Positions 23,401-34,022 of a stretch of 64,000 nucleotides of DNA are shown one piece after another (the stretch's first letter is position 1; every line of letters begins with the position of its first letter). The notes beneath the pieces were generated by a model. The model did not search any database and was not told the DNA's origin. It saw only the letters and a program-made list of their open reading frames with translations. The stretch is from Lagopus muta (Eukaryota > Chordata > Aves > Galliformes > Phasianidae): assembly GCF_023343835.1 (NCBI RefSeq), contig NC_064434.1, forward strand, positions 14,117,505-14,181,504, in the 5' to 3' direction. A program made the translations under genes and the position numbers.

Positions 23401-26400
23401 GATGGAGAACATTTGGGAAGTTGCCATGGGGAAACGGGGCAGAACAAGCTCAGGAAGCTAAGGAAAGGAGGGATGAGTGGGGCTGCTCAGTGCTCCTCAC
23501 TGCCTGGTGCAGAGTTAACCATTCCCAAGGCAAGGGCTGAACGCAGCTCCTCGTGGGTTGCACACAGTGTGAGGAGCACTGTATGAACAGAGATGCATGA
23601 GGAGGAATGTGAAAAGTTGTTTAGTTGCTACAGCACCAAGCTAAGGGTACCACCCTGCCTCGTGTGACATCAAACACCCTGCCAGGGGAGCACTATCCTT
23701 TCCGTGGGCTTCTCTCACCCCACATCCGAGTCAGTTTACCCTATTAGATTTCCGAAGCACGGAAAGTCTTATGAAAGGACGAAGACAACTTCTTATCTAA
23801 GGATATATTGAACAGAAGGCAGAAAACACTGGCATGACCATGTTCTCCCTCTCTTTCAATACACAGATTCAGCCCTTCCTGCCAATGCATGACCAGGAAG
23901 CACAGGAAGCATGTGGAAAGGGGGCACAGCAGAGATACAGAAGTTCCCTGTGCCCCTTTTATTCTCATATTCCCCAGTCTCAGCAGAACTCAGCTGTTCA
24001 GCAGTTAAGCACAGGGTGAGCCTTCAGCCCATTCCACAGGTGTACTCCTTGGCCATGCTCCCAATTCCCTTCCCTTCTACACTGCTTCTCCTTACTGTTG
24101 CCCAAGAGAGATGCCTCCTCCTCAGCAGCCCAGGAATCCCACAGGCTGAACACTTCCTAGCTCTGCTGCACTCAGCCAGCTCTAAGCAGCAATGTAAACT
24201 ACCTTCCCTACAAAATACTTAATTCTTCTTTGCTGATGCTTGCAGTTCCCCTTCAGTTCTAATCAGACAATTGCTAGACACAGCCAACAATTGAGTTGGC
24301 TGGTAGACCAAACTGCTGTCAGGAATTCATACATCTGAGCTAAAACCAGAACATTTGTAATCAAAAAGCTGAGTGTGCACGGTCCAATAGCCTGAAAATG
24401 GACTCTGCAGCAAGAAGCCATGTCTTACAATTTTGATTCTCACTTCATAACGTTCAGTTTTAGGGCCTTTTTTCCATCCAAAAAGGGACAGAGGAAGAAT
24501 TCAGTGTTGCTGCTGCTTGTGAGGAATGATACTAGATTGTAACAGGGGAATCCTAAATTTATGTATCTATATATTAAAATCAATTAATTTTTTTTAAAGA
24601 CGGCATCAATAATCTTAAAAAAGTCTTAGTTACATATGGCTCCTTTGGATGACAAAGGACTGAAATTAGTAGCATATACAAGAAACTTCCACATCCTTCT
24701 ATTACAAGACATGCAGAGCTGACAGGAAGGGAAAAGAGTGTAAAAAGAGGAAACAAAAGAAATAAGTTCAACCTGTTGTTTCTCAAGTCATAGGGATATC
24801 GTGATCAAGCTACGAGGTCGTTACTTGAGAAATCCATCGTAACGTGATCACTGTATCTCTACAACCAGACCAAGACTTGTTTCTAGCACTACTACACCCA
24901 AATGCATGCTTGTAGCAACACTGCAATCAGCAATCCTCAACATACTTTTCAGACATTTCATTTTATCCTTTTGCCCTGTAACATAAATAAGTGAGATTAT
25001 TGTACTTGGCCAGTAGTTGCACACATAAAAAGTCAGTCTTATTTCATGCACAAAGGACATTTCTAAAAGGACTTTTTCCCCAACTTATGAAGATGGGGAA
25101 AAGTCTGGAGGTTGAGGTGCACAAGGAGTGGCTGAGGTCCCTCAGTGCGCTCAGCCCAGAGCAGAGGAGCTGAGGGGAGGCCTCAGGGTGGCTGCAGCTC
25201 CTCACAGGGAGTGGAGGGCAGTGCTGAGCTCTGCTCTCAGTCATGGAGCTGTGTTAAGGTGGGGGGGGGTTAGGGACAGGGTCTGCACCTGAGGGCGGTG
25301 GGCGTGGGACAGGCTGCCCAGGGCTGTGGGCATGGCCCTGAGTGCCAGAGTTCAAGGAGCATTTGGACCCTCAGATACAGGGGTTGATTTTGGGTGGTCA
25401 TGTGTGAAGCCAGGATTTGGACTTCATGACTTTTGTGAGTCTCTCCCAAATTGGAGAGCAGAGCAGGGCCTCACAAGGGAAACCAAAGAGAAGTTATTTG
25501 TAATGGAAACAACAGTTCATGTCCCAGCAGCTCTGGCATCACCCTGTGAGTGCAGCCTGGCTCCTCTAAGGAAGCAGCATAGGGGCAGGGCAGTGACAAG
25601 GCCCTCCTCTGGCAATGGAGATCTCACATCAGCGACTGCGCAGGCCTGCAAGACCTCACCACCTATCTGCTGTAGAACAGCACCACAGCTCCACTAACAA
25701 AGTACATACATAAGCCAAGCTAGCAGAGCAGGAAACTCCTCAGGCTTTCACTGTTACTGCAATACTGTTTATAACAGTATTTCTGGTCTTGCTGCTCCCA
25801 ACCAACTCATAACTCCCTAGTAGTTGAATTGTTGCCCCCAGCATCCACCTGTGATGTTAGAAATCCACAGCTGACAGAGCACAGGCTCTGCAGCAAGTGC
25901 TCCTCCAGAAAACAGTGCCAGACACCGAATGTTGTCCTGGAAGCAAAGCTGGAACTGTATAGAGTTTCCATTACCTCTGGAAAAAAATGTAACGTGGCTA
26001 GATGTGCTCTTAGAAAATATTCCTGAGGGTTGTTTTGTCTAATGGGTGAGTGTTTCAATTCTGAATGCCCATATTCTGAAGCAAACACAGGCAGCATCAG
26101 TGCATTAACATACCCACGTTCACGGCACCTACCTCCATTGGCCAGAAGATTTTCCTGGACTTTATCTTTGGAGTCCTCCATAACTTCTCCTATATACTGG
26201 ACTATTTTCTTAATTACGCTTGGGTGTAATTAACAAGAGAAGCTTCATTAGTAAAGAAACAACAGAAATATAAAACAGATACTACAATGATCTGACAAAC
26301 AAGGAGATACCCACACAAAACACTTTTGAAGCAAGGCAGGTAAACTAAAATGGCAATAAACAACCTATGGCATACAGCAGAACTAAAATACACTGATTTC

Positions 26401-29400
26401 TGCAAACACATAGGTAATACCATCTCCCCAGTGCTCAAGACTCCCAAAAGATACAGATTCCATTTTCTGCACACTGTATTTCATGGCTCTCATTGCAGAA
26501 ACTAGAAGACAAGAAACTTGTGTGCACATTCTGAAGGTGATGGAGGGACACGAGGCTACAGACAGAACAGTCCAGTCTCACCCTGGTTGAAGATTTGCTC
26601 CATGGGATGCTAAATAAACTTTTGCAGTTGTTCTTTATGACACCAGACAGGAACAGTTCAGAGCCTAGGCTTGATGCACAAAATACAGCTGTACCATACC
26701 CTGGGAGGAATCTACACCATTTCACCCCAATTCACAGCCCTCTAAGGGCTGTTCTTGTTTTCATTGTCAGGCTGCAGATGCTTAAGGACCTCAGGCCAGC
26801 TGAGTCCTGGTGGAGAACTGCATTTTCATAGACTAATACTGAGTTGGAAAGCTCCCTTAAAGGCTAGCTGGTCCAAACTCCCCTACAATGAATAGGGACA
26901 CCTACAGCTCCATCAGGTTCTCAAAGCCCCATCCAGCCTGCCCTTGGGTGCCTCCAGGGATGGGTGATGGGGTATCCATCACCACTCTGGGCAGTGTGTG
27001 CCAGTGCCTCACTACCCTTGCTGTGAACAGCTTTCTCCATATATCCAGTCCAAATCCCCTGTTTCAGTTTGAAACCATTTCCCCTTTTCCTGCCACAACA
27101 AACCTTACTGAAAAGTCTTTCCACATTTTGCCCACACTCAAGCTGAGGAGAGAATGCAGGTGTAACCGGGATGTACTCTTGTGCTCTTTCAGATTTTGCT
27201 TGTGAAAGTGTTACAATGCCATTACTCTATTAAAAATTTAATAAAATATAGTAAAATAAAATAAAATAAAATAAAAGTCAAACACTCTTTAGGTCATACT
27301 GTATATTAACCATCACTCCCACTGAGTGCACAGAAAGCTGCAGGCAGCAGAACCTTGCAATCTCCAGCCTCTGCACAACGCCCTGCAGACATGGGATCCA
27401 GAGAATGCTCAAGTAGGAGTGACGGATGGGAACGTCAGCTTTAGAGAGCACCACATTACCCTACACTGACATGGAAAAACACTCCACCTCCCTGTGTAAA
27501 TAAATAATAAAAGTACATGGAAACAATAGATCCTGCAAACTCCTGCCCCTTCTCTGCTGTCCTGGCAGGAGGCAGCGCTGACAGGTTTGCACTGCCTTTA
27601 TTGGCAGTCCTGTCCTTATTTAGCAACAGGTTGCAGAGGAGCAGGAATGTAAATGTTCAGGTCATTTGAACAGGCTTGAACTCTCCAGATGCTGTTTTCT
27701 TTGGCTAAGTACAAGAGCTTGGTATTTTAACCCTTGAATCTCAATTACATACTCAAATCTTGGGCATTTATTTAACACAAAATGATATTGTAATTCCAAT
27801 CCATTTATCCTGATAATTCTTTGCTATTACTCTCCTCTTGTCTATTTTTCTTATTTTTAAGCAGATTTTCCTTAGTTTTAAATCTCATTGATCCTTTTTG
27901 ATCAGTTAGTTTTACAAACAAAGAAGACAAATAGGAGGAGTCCATACCCAACAGCTCACTGTGTAAAAGCCTCACTGACTCTTTTGCTCAGTGCATACAT
28001 CATGTCACATGGTAAGCGCCACTGCAGTCACTGACAGGACAATTAATGAGTGAAGTGGCATTCAGCTTGAACAAGGAACTGTGTACCACTTTGGCGAGTT
28101 AAGACAAAGGTAACAGTGGGAATACGTCACCTAAAACTCCCCTCAGTGCTCTTACATGGATGCCACAGCAGGTTTTGAAGAAGTGGGAATTAGCCAAGCC
28201 CTCCCAAAAATCACTGCATGATTCCTGTATCCTTCAAACTCAGATCTCTCAGTTGCTTGGGTAGCTGCTGCCCTAAGCAGCTTTCTGACTCTGCATTGGA
28301 ATAGATAGATGGCATTGGCACTATCTCATCCCAGATTGACTCCCATTTCCTTTTCACTCCAGCAGGAACAGTCCGCTGTATGAACACGTTTGCAAAGACT
28401 GTGGGGCAGGTTTCCCTACCAGATGGGGAGAGTCACGATAGAGACAATCTTACTGATTAAGTATTAAGCTGCTCTGTGCTGCTAAATATTCTGAAAAAGC
28501 AATTCTGAAAAGATCAACATTGTGTGCAACCCAGTGATCAAATGTTATCATCCTATTTCAGCCCCACTGTGGTACCAGTAAAGTCAGAAAACTATGCTAG
28601 GGAGAAACGTATTCTGGCAGACCTACTTTTATGCAAACTGCCTAACATAGGTTTGAACAGCTTATATCAGGATCTCTGTATGTGTTTGCACCCACTAAAC
28701 AACCTATGAAAGCACAAAGCATGTTCAGACAGGCAGCTTCTCACTAGGCCTGGCTAGGGGAAAAAAGGCAAATAGCCCCAGAGCTGACGTGGCCACAGCT
28801 GTATGTGAGGTTTGCTTCCAAAGCAAAAAAAAAGAGTTTCATCAATAAAGACCACTTTGTGCCATAAAGTATCCTAAAACCTGGCATTTCCTTAGCATCC
28901 TGTACTCTATTACTCTTTGGCCACCCAGGTCATCTTGGCCTAAAAGGCAAACTTGGCAGAGATCAGCAGTCTCCCTGCATAAATGGGTTTGACAAAATGG
29001 CCAGTCAATATTGTGGCTTTCCAGGAGTAGGACAGAGGAAGAGTAGCCAATTTCATTCAGAAAAATTTATTCCTTGTATCTCCTTACAACTCCTATATCT
29101 GGTTAAAAAATCTCAAGAGAAATATTCTGGGAAAAAGAAAAGCGAAGAGAGCTTCATATTCTCTAAAAACTTCTTTATTAATTTGAGTTTCTGGATGGAG
29201 GGGGAGGCTGCTCTTCAAAAATACAAGAAGAATCACATCCCCTTTGAGAACAGCTTTCCTTGAAAACAGCCACTCAGGCATCACTGTTCAGACAGAACTG
29301 ACACTGTCTCCATTCAGCCAGGTTTTAAGGAATGGCCTCTTCCTTGTGATGATTCTGTGGCAACTGACACAAGGATTAAACCACAACACAAACCCATCCA

Positions 29401-31234
29401 CTTCAGTCCAGTTGTAGCCTTGGTTAAACTAACTCTGAGGTGAATACAAGGACACACCATCCCATAAAAACAATGTCTGTTCCTCATTTGTAGGTAGTAA
29501 ATAAGACCTATTTTACCTTTCAGCAAAGGTATCAAGTTTTCCCAACTCATCTGACAGACCAACAAGAGCATCCAGTGTCCCCACCTGTACAAAAGATGAG
29601 AAGCAGGTGAGAGATGCACATGTCCAAGGCTTCTGTCAGCAGTCTTAGGGACTTTGATTTGTGAATTCAACAGTTCTGCAGAACATTATTCAGTCAGTGG
29701 ATAATATAGCAACTCCTTTTCTCAAGACCCTGGCACAAAAAGCCTTTTCCAGTAAGGGAAAAAGTGTATATGATATCTCAAGATCAAGCATCAATGTCTT
29801 CCTTCCCGTTTTCATTCCTGAATCATTGAGTAGCACAGACTTTTACCTAACAAAATAATGAGTAGAAATGCATGCAGCATACATACAAAACAAATCTAAT
29901 GTACTAAGAGAACCAAGGGAAGCAGAGTGTACTCAAAAGAGGGTCTCTGCATTCTTTCCTATTGCCAAGGACTAAGCCTCTCAGGACACCATTTTCCCAA
30001 GACCAACATCTGCTTTTTGCATGACTCTGTCACAGTCATAGTTCTATGTTTATGGTATTGCAATACATTACCAAACCTCTTCTTGTGACGTTGCCAGCTC
30101 AACATTACAAAGGGTCAGGCTGAAGGAGTACAGGAGAAGAAACAAGTCTTGCATAGAACAATTAGCAGAACGCAGAGAACTGCCGTATGGTCAGATGATG
30201 TCAATACTTTGTTTCCCCCAACGTTAATGGACTCACACCAGTGCTGGTGGCACACAGATGCTAAAATCACAGCAATCTCAGGTGCATGTGTAAAAAGCAG
30301 CATGTGCAGTCTGCAGCATCCATGTGCTACTTCAGCATGTTATCACTTCAGAAAAGGCCATGCTCCCCTTTCACTTGCATTCTTAAGTAACTGGAACAGC
30401 TCAAGCCATAACTTAACAAACTTCATGGACTGAAGCCAGACCCTGGCTGCACCATGTGTAGCTTTGAGATGGGTGATGGCAGCTCCCCAAGGAACCAAGT
30501 ACTGCATCTGTTGCAGCTCCACTGACTTCAGTGAAGCATATTTAGACTTCTGACAGATGCAAATGAAATAAAAATTAAGTGCAGATCTTATGAAAGGATT
30601 GAAGAAGGCAAAGATATATTAAAAAAAAAAAAAGTCACGAATAAATGTTCTTACTGATATGAGGCTATACAGCCAGTAATACAGCTGAATATACGCATAT
30701 CCATTTCCCACAGAGTAATGTGCATTATATAGAACTGTCTGCTCTGTCAGTGGTCTCACTGGAATACTTCTAGATACTGAGCTGCTCCCCATGCATTAGC
30801 AATTTGAGATGTACAATGCCATGTGACTTTTGTGACTGGAAGCAAACTGTACAGCAGATGCAATACATTGTATTTAACCGGTCACCTTCACTCCTTACAC
30901 ATGTATCCTTCCCACATGAAAGTCATCTTCAAGCAAAATGACTCTTGTCTCTCCCCAATCAGTTTTCAGTAGACTGAACACAGCTCACCCCCCGTCGCAA
31001 TCTTTTTCAGCTCTCTGAAATGACAAATCTCATGTTTATCCCAGAAATCCTTAGTCCTGGCTGGGGATGTTTTGTCACCCATACCCAAACCCTCTCCTCA
31101 CTTACCTTTAAGTCCGGAATATGGAATTTGCTGTTGCTGGACAGGTTGGATTTGGATGTCACCGTATTCATTCTCTCCCATGCCTGCAGGTTTGTTTTAT
31201 CTCCTGGGGCAGAAATCAGCCAGAACTCCGACAT
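17348..31234 (-). CDS. ATP6V1C2: ATP6V1C2, V-type proton ATPase V1 subunit C2, 12 coding exons, complete
   Basis: Subunit C of the cytosolic V1 sector; it bridges peripheral stalks and the V0 collar and controls reversible V1-V0 assembly. Coding exons in transcript order: 31234-31106, 29584-29517, 26218-26133, 23156-23062, 22362-22271, 21503-21405, 20474-20406, 19464-19372, 19144-19051, 18742-18645, 18270-18141, 17443-17348. They sum to 1149 nt (382 residues plus stop), all in phase and GT-AG. Diagnostic blocks are [67 protein letters not shown] and [15 protein letters not shown]. The C2 rather than C1 assignment rests on [16 protein letters not shown], on [10 protein letters not shown], and on synteny with PDIA6 and NOL10. 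Length equals the short (b-type) isoform; I find no equivalent of the extra exon of mammalian C2a. Large introns carry CR1 pieces, and a non-coding first exon lies upstream. Confidence 0.95.
18141..18270 (-). CDS. ATP6V1C2: ATP6V1C2 coding exon 11
   Basis: Residues 308-351: [19 protein letters not shown] and [19 protein letters not shown], ending ASIMD. This is part of the foot domain contacting the V1 peripheral stalk. Donor gtatgt. Confidence 0.96.
18645..18742 (-). CDS. ATP6V1C2: ATP6V1C2 coding exon 10
   Basis: Residues 276-307, the highly conserved [15 protein letters not shown] block followed by [16 protein letters not shown]. It joins exon 9 at phase 0, the position where mammalian C2a carries extra residues. 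Donor gtaggt. Confidence 0.96.
19051..19144 (-). CDS. ATP6V1C2: ATP6V1C2 coding exon 9
   Basis: Residues 244-275: [14 protein letters not shown], then a charged helix ending SDKKQQY. Acceptor attgcag, donor gtaagt. Confidence 0.95.
19372..19464 (-). CDS. ATP6V1C2: ATP6V1C2 coding exon 8
   Basis: Residues 213-243: [19 protein letters not shown] and [10 protein letters not shown]. The [10 protein letters not shown] stretch distinguishes C2 from C1. Donor gtaagc. Confidence 0.95.
20406..20474 (-). CDS. ATP6V1C2: ATP6V1C2 coding exon 7
   Basis: Residues 190-212: [20 protein letters not shown] and STK. The acceptor ctcaaag has a weak pyrimidine tract, but the reading frame and homology fix it. 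Donor gtaagt. Confidence 0.93.
21405..21503 (-). CDS. ATP6V1C2: ATP6V1C2 coding exon 6
   Basis: Residues 157-189: [19 protein letters not shown], then [14 protein letters not shown], the head-domain strand of subunit C. Acceptor tttctttag, donor gtaagg. Confidence 0.96.
22271..22362 (-). CDS. ATP6V1C2: ATP6V1C2 coding exon 5
   Basis: Residues 127-156: [20 protein letters not shown] and [10 protein letters not shown], the long helix between foot and head domains. Donor gtaagt. Confidence 0.95.
23062..23156 (-). CDS. ATP6V1C2: ATP6V1C2 coding exon 4
   Basis: Residues 95-126: [20 protein letters not shown] and [11 protein letters not shown]. Acceptor tatttccag, donor gtaaac. Confidence 0.96.
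25088..25435 (+). repeat. CR1 LINE fragment in ATP6V1C2 intron 3
   Basis: Plus-strand CR1-type sequence: 'gtctggaggttgaggtgcac', 'agcccagagcagaggagctg', 'gacaggctgcccagggctgt', 'cttcatgac'. It is antisense to the host gene. Internal G runs and divergence suggest an older subfamily; subfamily not assigned. Confidence 0.65.
26133..26218 (-). CDS. ATP6V1C2: ATP6V1C2 coding exon 3
   Basis: Residues 66-94: [20 protein letters not shown] and QENLLANG. Acceptor acacccaag, donor gtaggt; frame and homology fix both ends. Confidence 0.94.
26826..27150 (-). repeat. CR1 LINE 3' fragment in ATP6V1C2 intron 2
   Basis: Plus strand reads as reverse-complement CR1: 'ctagctggtccaaactcccc', 'tgcctccagggatgggtgat', 'ccactctgggcagtgtgtgc', 'agtttgaaaccatttcccct'. 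It has the same orientation as the host gene. Confidence 0.85.
27252..27276. repeat. (TAAAA)5 simple repeat
   Basis: Five perfect TAAAA units within a longer A/T-rich stretch in ATP6V1C2 intron 2. Confidence 0.9.
29517..29584 (-). CDS. ATP6V1C2: ATP6V1C2 coding exon 2
   Basis: Residues 44-65: [20 protein letters not shown] and AE. Acceptor ttgtacag, donor gtaaaa. Confidence 0.95.
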
Positions 31235-31264
31235 GATCCAGTACTTTCCCTTCACTCCTGATCA
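31106..31264 (-). CDS. ATP6V1C2: ATP6V1C2 coding exon 1 with 30 bases of 5' UTR
   Basis: Coding part 31106-31234 (residues 1-43: [20 protein letters not shown] and so on, ending HIPDLK). The acceptor ttctacag ends at 31265, so bases 31235-31264 are 5' UTR and a separate non-coding first exon must lie upstream. An upstream in-frame ATG at 31255 is rejected because [10 protein letters not shown] is the conserved N-terminus. Confidence 0.93.
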
Positions 31265-31904
31265 CTGTAGAAACACAGAGCAGGTAAGAGGCTAAAAAAA
31301 GTACTGTGTAGAATGTGTTCTTCCCTAAGAACCAAAAAAGTTGGAGTGGATTACTGATCTTTTGGTGGCATAATTACAGTGAGTCACTCCTGTCTCAGCC
31401 TGAAATGGAACATGACCTTCTCCACAATGTCACACACACAGCGCAGCAGTTCCTCCTTTCTCAGGGTTGTTCCATCCAGTTTCCGAATGAAGAACCAAAG
31501 TTCTCTCCTCCCCCTTTCCTCTCCTCCCTCCCCTCCCCGTCCTTTAGCACCCAGTTCCGTCCCCATCACCACGCTCCATCGTGATCCCCATTGCCAGGCA
31601 GACTCCAGTCACAAGGATGTAATTAAGGACTTCTGTTTGACCAATACCAACACTCAAATATTTGGGCAAAAGTGCAAGCAAGACGTAGGTCTTCTGAACT
31701 TACAGGCTGCAGGAGATGCCTGACGGAATATCACTTTCCCCGTGTTTTAATTTCCAGGTTGGGTAGCAAGGACCGGAGGAGAGATGCTCTCAGCAGGACA
31801 ATATACACAAAGCAAACGATGGCGCAAATCCACGTGTGACAGCTGCGCTGGTGCTAAGCAAACAGATGAGGGCAGGACAGCAAGCAGCGGAACCACGCTC
31901 CAGC

Positions 31905-32215
31905 TCTTCCACCCAAAGGCTCTCCCGGACCCGTCCCGTCCCGCCTCGCACGCCTTACTCCCAGCCGCACGGAACGGGAAACCCGGGGAGCGAGCGCTCG
32001 CCCCGCAGCGGCCGCCGTCCCGCACAGCGGTGGCTCCCTGCGGCGGGGCGGGGACGGCCGGGCTCGGGGAGGCGCTCGGGGCGGGGCGGCGCTCGGGGCG
32101 GGGCGGGCGCGGAGCAGCGGAGTGTGGAGTGCGGCCCGGGACGGCGGGAGTATCGTGCTCTGTGGGAGAGGGCCGCGGAAAGCTGGTTCGGCTCGTGCAG
32201 CTGCTCGCTATGCTA
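31905..32215 (-). promoter_or_regulatory. ATP6V1C2: CpG-island promoter of ATP6V1C2
   Basis: A CpG-dense block about 0.7-1.0 kb upstream of the ATP6V1C2 start codon, with several GC boxes (GGGGCGGGG, near 32040-32108). A minus-strand splice donor GGGA|gtaagg with the exon ending at 31959 could close a non-coding first exon that splices to the acceptor at 31265. TATA box not seen. Confidence 0.6.
32072..32105. repeat. 17-bp GC-box tandem duplication
   Basis: Two perfect copies of a 17-base unit (GCGCTCGGGGCGGGGCG) back to back within the CpG island. Each contains one Sp1-type GC box, so the duplication doubles the motif. Confidence 0.9.
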
Positions 32216-32245
32216 CCTGGTGGGCAATGCTCCAATCACCCCCCC

Positions 32246-32259
32246 CACACACACACACA
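32246..32259. repeat. (CA)7 with preceding C run
   Basis: Seven CA units after a run of C, at the boundary between the CpG island and the adjacent CR1. Confidence 0.9.
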
Positions 32260-32307
32260 GGTGTCCTAAACTGAGAGGATGGATGGTGTCTTTCCCTTCT
32301 GTACTCT

Positions 32308-32820
32308 CAACTGCACCGCTCAGCTTGGTGTTGTCTGCAAACTGGCTGAGGGTGCACTTGATCCCATCTACACAACTGACAGATATTGAAGAATACCAGT
32401 CCCAAGACAGATCCCTGAGTGACACTGCTTATGACCGGCCTCCAGCTGGACTTAGAGCCGTTGACAGCAACCCTTTGGCTATGACCCTCCAACCAATTCT
32501 TTATTCACTTAATGATCCAGCCTTCAAATCCATATCGCTTTAACTTAGAGACAAGGACGTGGTGCGGGACCACATCAAAAGCCTTGCACAAGTCTGGGCA
32601 GATGGTATCAGTTGCCCTTCCTTTGCCAACTACTGCCATCACTCTGTTTTAGAAGGCCACCAGGTTGGTCAGGTGTGGTCTGCCTTCAGTGAAGCCATGC
32701 TGGCTGTCTCAAGTCTCTTGCTCTCCCTCCTGTCCCTTAACATGTGAAGCCATGCTGGCAACCACATCAGCCAGTTCCTTCAGGATCCTGGGATGCATGT
32801 CATGAGACCCCAAAGGAGTA
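32308..32820 (-). repeat. CR1 LINE reverse-transcriptase fragment (antisense)
   Basis: Plus strand is the reverse complement of CR1 ORF2: 'gctcagcttggtgttgtctg', 'gggtgcacttgatcccatct', 'acatcaaaagccttgcacaa', 'gtcaggtgtggtctgccttc', 'ttccttcaggatcctgggat'. Diverged, with stops in all frames, and no 3' end of its own. It sits next to the ATP6V1C2 promoter. Confidence 0.8.
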
Positions 32821-33126
32821 ATGCTAGAGTGACTCCAGCATAAGGCTGAAGCAGCTGATGGAAGATGTCCTCAATCACAGCCTTGGACTTGGATAGACCT
32901 GTTCCTGCATCACATAACTAATAGAAAGGTTAATTCTTGCACTCTAAGTTCAGGCAAGATATATTGTACATCTATCTTCCTTTGCTTCTCTTTAACATTT
33001 TTACTGAGACTTAAAATACTTATATAGAGGAGGAAAGTCCCCTACTCAAAGCTTCCCATGAAGAGACACAAAGAAGACTTCTGGTTGAAATAATCACTGT
33101 TTCAGTTTATCCGCTTGCTTATTTTG

Positions 33127-33873
33127 GTTTATTATGACTGTGAAGAGGAAAGGGACCTGGGGGTGTTGGTTGATGCTCAGCTGAACATGAGCCGGCAGTG
33201 TGCCCTGGTAGCCAAGGGGGCCAACGGCATCCTGGCCTGCATTAGAAATGGTGTGGCCAGCAGGAGCAGGGAGGCGATCATCCCCTGTACTCAGCACTGG
33301 TGAGGCCGCACCTCGAGTGCTGTGTTCAGTTTTGGGCCCCTCACTGCAAGAAAGACATTGAGGCCCTGGAACGTGTCCAGAGAAGGGCAACGAAACTGGT
33401 GAGGGGTCTGGAGCACAGGGCTTATGAGGAGCGGCTGAAGGAGCTGGGATTGTTCAGTCTGGAGAAGAGGAGGCTCAGGGGAGACCTCATTGCACTCTAC
33501 AACTTCCTGAAGGGAGACTGTGGTGAGGAGGGGTTTGGCCTCTTCTCCCAGGCAATGAACAGAACCCAGGGAAATGGCTGCAAGTTGTACCAGAGGAGGT
33601 TTAGGTTGGACATGAGGAAGAACTTTTTCTCTCAGAGTGAGAATGGCTCTGGAATGGCTCTCTCAGGCACTGGAATGGCTGCCCAGGGAGGTGGTGGAGT
33701 CGCCATCCCTGGCAGTGTTCAAGAGGCGTCTGGATGAGGAGCTGCGAGAGATGGTTTAGTGCTTGTGGTAGCAGTGGTAGTGGGAGGACGGTTGGACTAG
33801 ATGATCTTGTAGGTCCTTTCCAACCTTGTGATTCTATGATTCTGTGATTCTATGATTCTATGATTCTATGATT
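33127..33873 (+). repeat. CR1 LINE copy with intact 3' end
   Basis: Sense CR1 from the end of the RT region to the 3' terminus. Degraded coding blocks include [34 protein letters not shown] and [20 protein letters not shown]. It ends in the usual gttggactagatgatcttgt tail and tandem ATTCTATG-type repeats. The frame is broken at a TGA near 33301 and again near 33640, so it is inactive. Confidence 0.95.
33828..33873. repeat. ATTCTATG-type octamer array (CR1 3' terminus)
   Basis: About six tandem octamers of ATTCTATG/ATTCTGTG, the 3' terminal repeat of CR1. Confidence 0.95.
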
Positions 33874-33879
33874 ACTGAG

Positions 33880-34022
33880 GTGGGTGTCAGCCTCTTCTCC
33901 CAGGTAACAGCTATAGGATGAGAGGTAATGGTCTTAAGTTGTATTAGGGGAGGTTTGGGTTGGGTTTAGGAAATATTTCTTGTCAGAAAGAGTGGTGAGG
34001 CACTACCCAGGTGTCTGGTGAC
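33880..34022 (+). repeat. second CR1 fragment, sense, directly downstream
   Basis: Picks up CR1 ORF2 again ('cagcctcttctcccaggtaa', 'aggatgagaggtaatggtct', 'ggggaggtttgggttgg') immediately after the 3' end of the previous copy. It is a separate, older or internally truncated copy. Confidence 0.75.

Larger units (their letters stand above)
26219..29516 (-). other. ATP6V1C2: ATP6V1C2 intron 2 (largest intron of the gene)
   Basis: About 3.3 kb holding one antisense CR1 copy (26826-27150) and a (TAAAA)n tract (27252-27276). I see nothing else I can name. Confidence 0.6.

Noticed and set aside
25326-25697. 123-codon plus-strand open frame in ATP6V1C2 intron 3
   Set aside because: The first third is CR1 sequence, with no protein-like motif or splice logic in the rest.
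17348-31234. assignment to ATP6V1C1 instead of C2
   Set aside because: C1-like blocks exist, but exon 8 and exon 7 residues follow C2, and the neighbours PDIA6 and NOL10 flank C2 in human.
31234-31255. upstream in-frame ATG of ATP6V1C2 at 31255
   Set aside because: It would add MKGKYWI before the conserved [10 protein letters not shown] start and lies at the very beginning of the exon. The second ATG is the conserved one.
31836-32543. 235-codon plus-strand open frame over the ATP6V1C2 CpG island
   Set aside because: It runs from GC-rich promoter sequence straight into antisense CR1. Arg/Gly/Ser-rich composition and no family resemblance mark it as a CpG-island artefact.
33828-33873. tandem ATTCTATG repeats as a CRISPR-like or regulatory array
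   Set aside because: Contiguous octamers without spacers, at the 3' end of a CR1 copy, which is where this family carries them.
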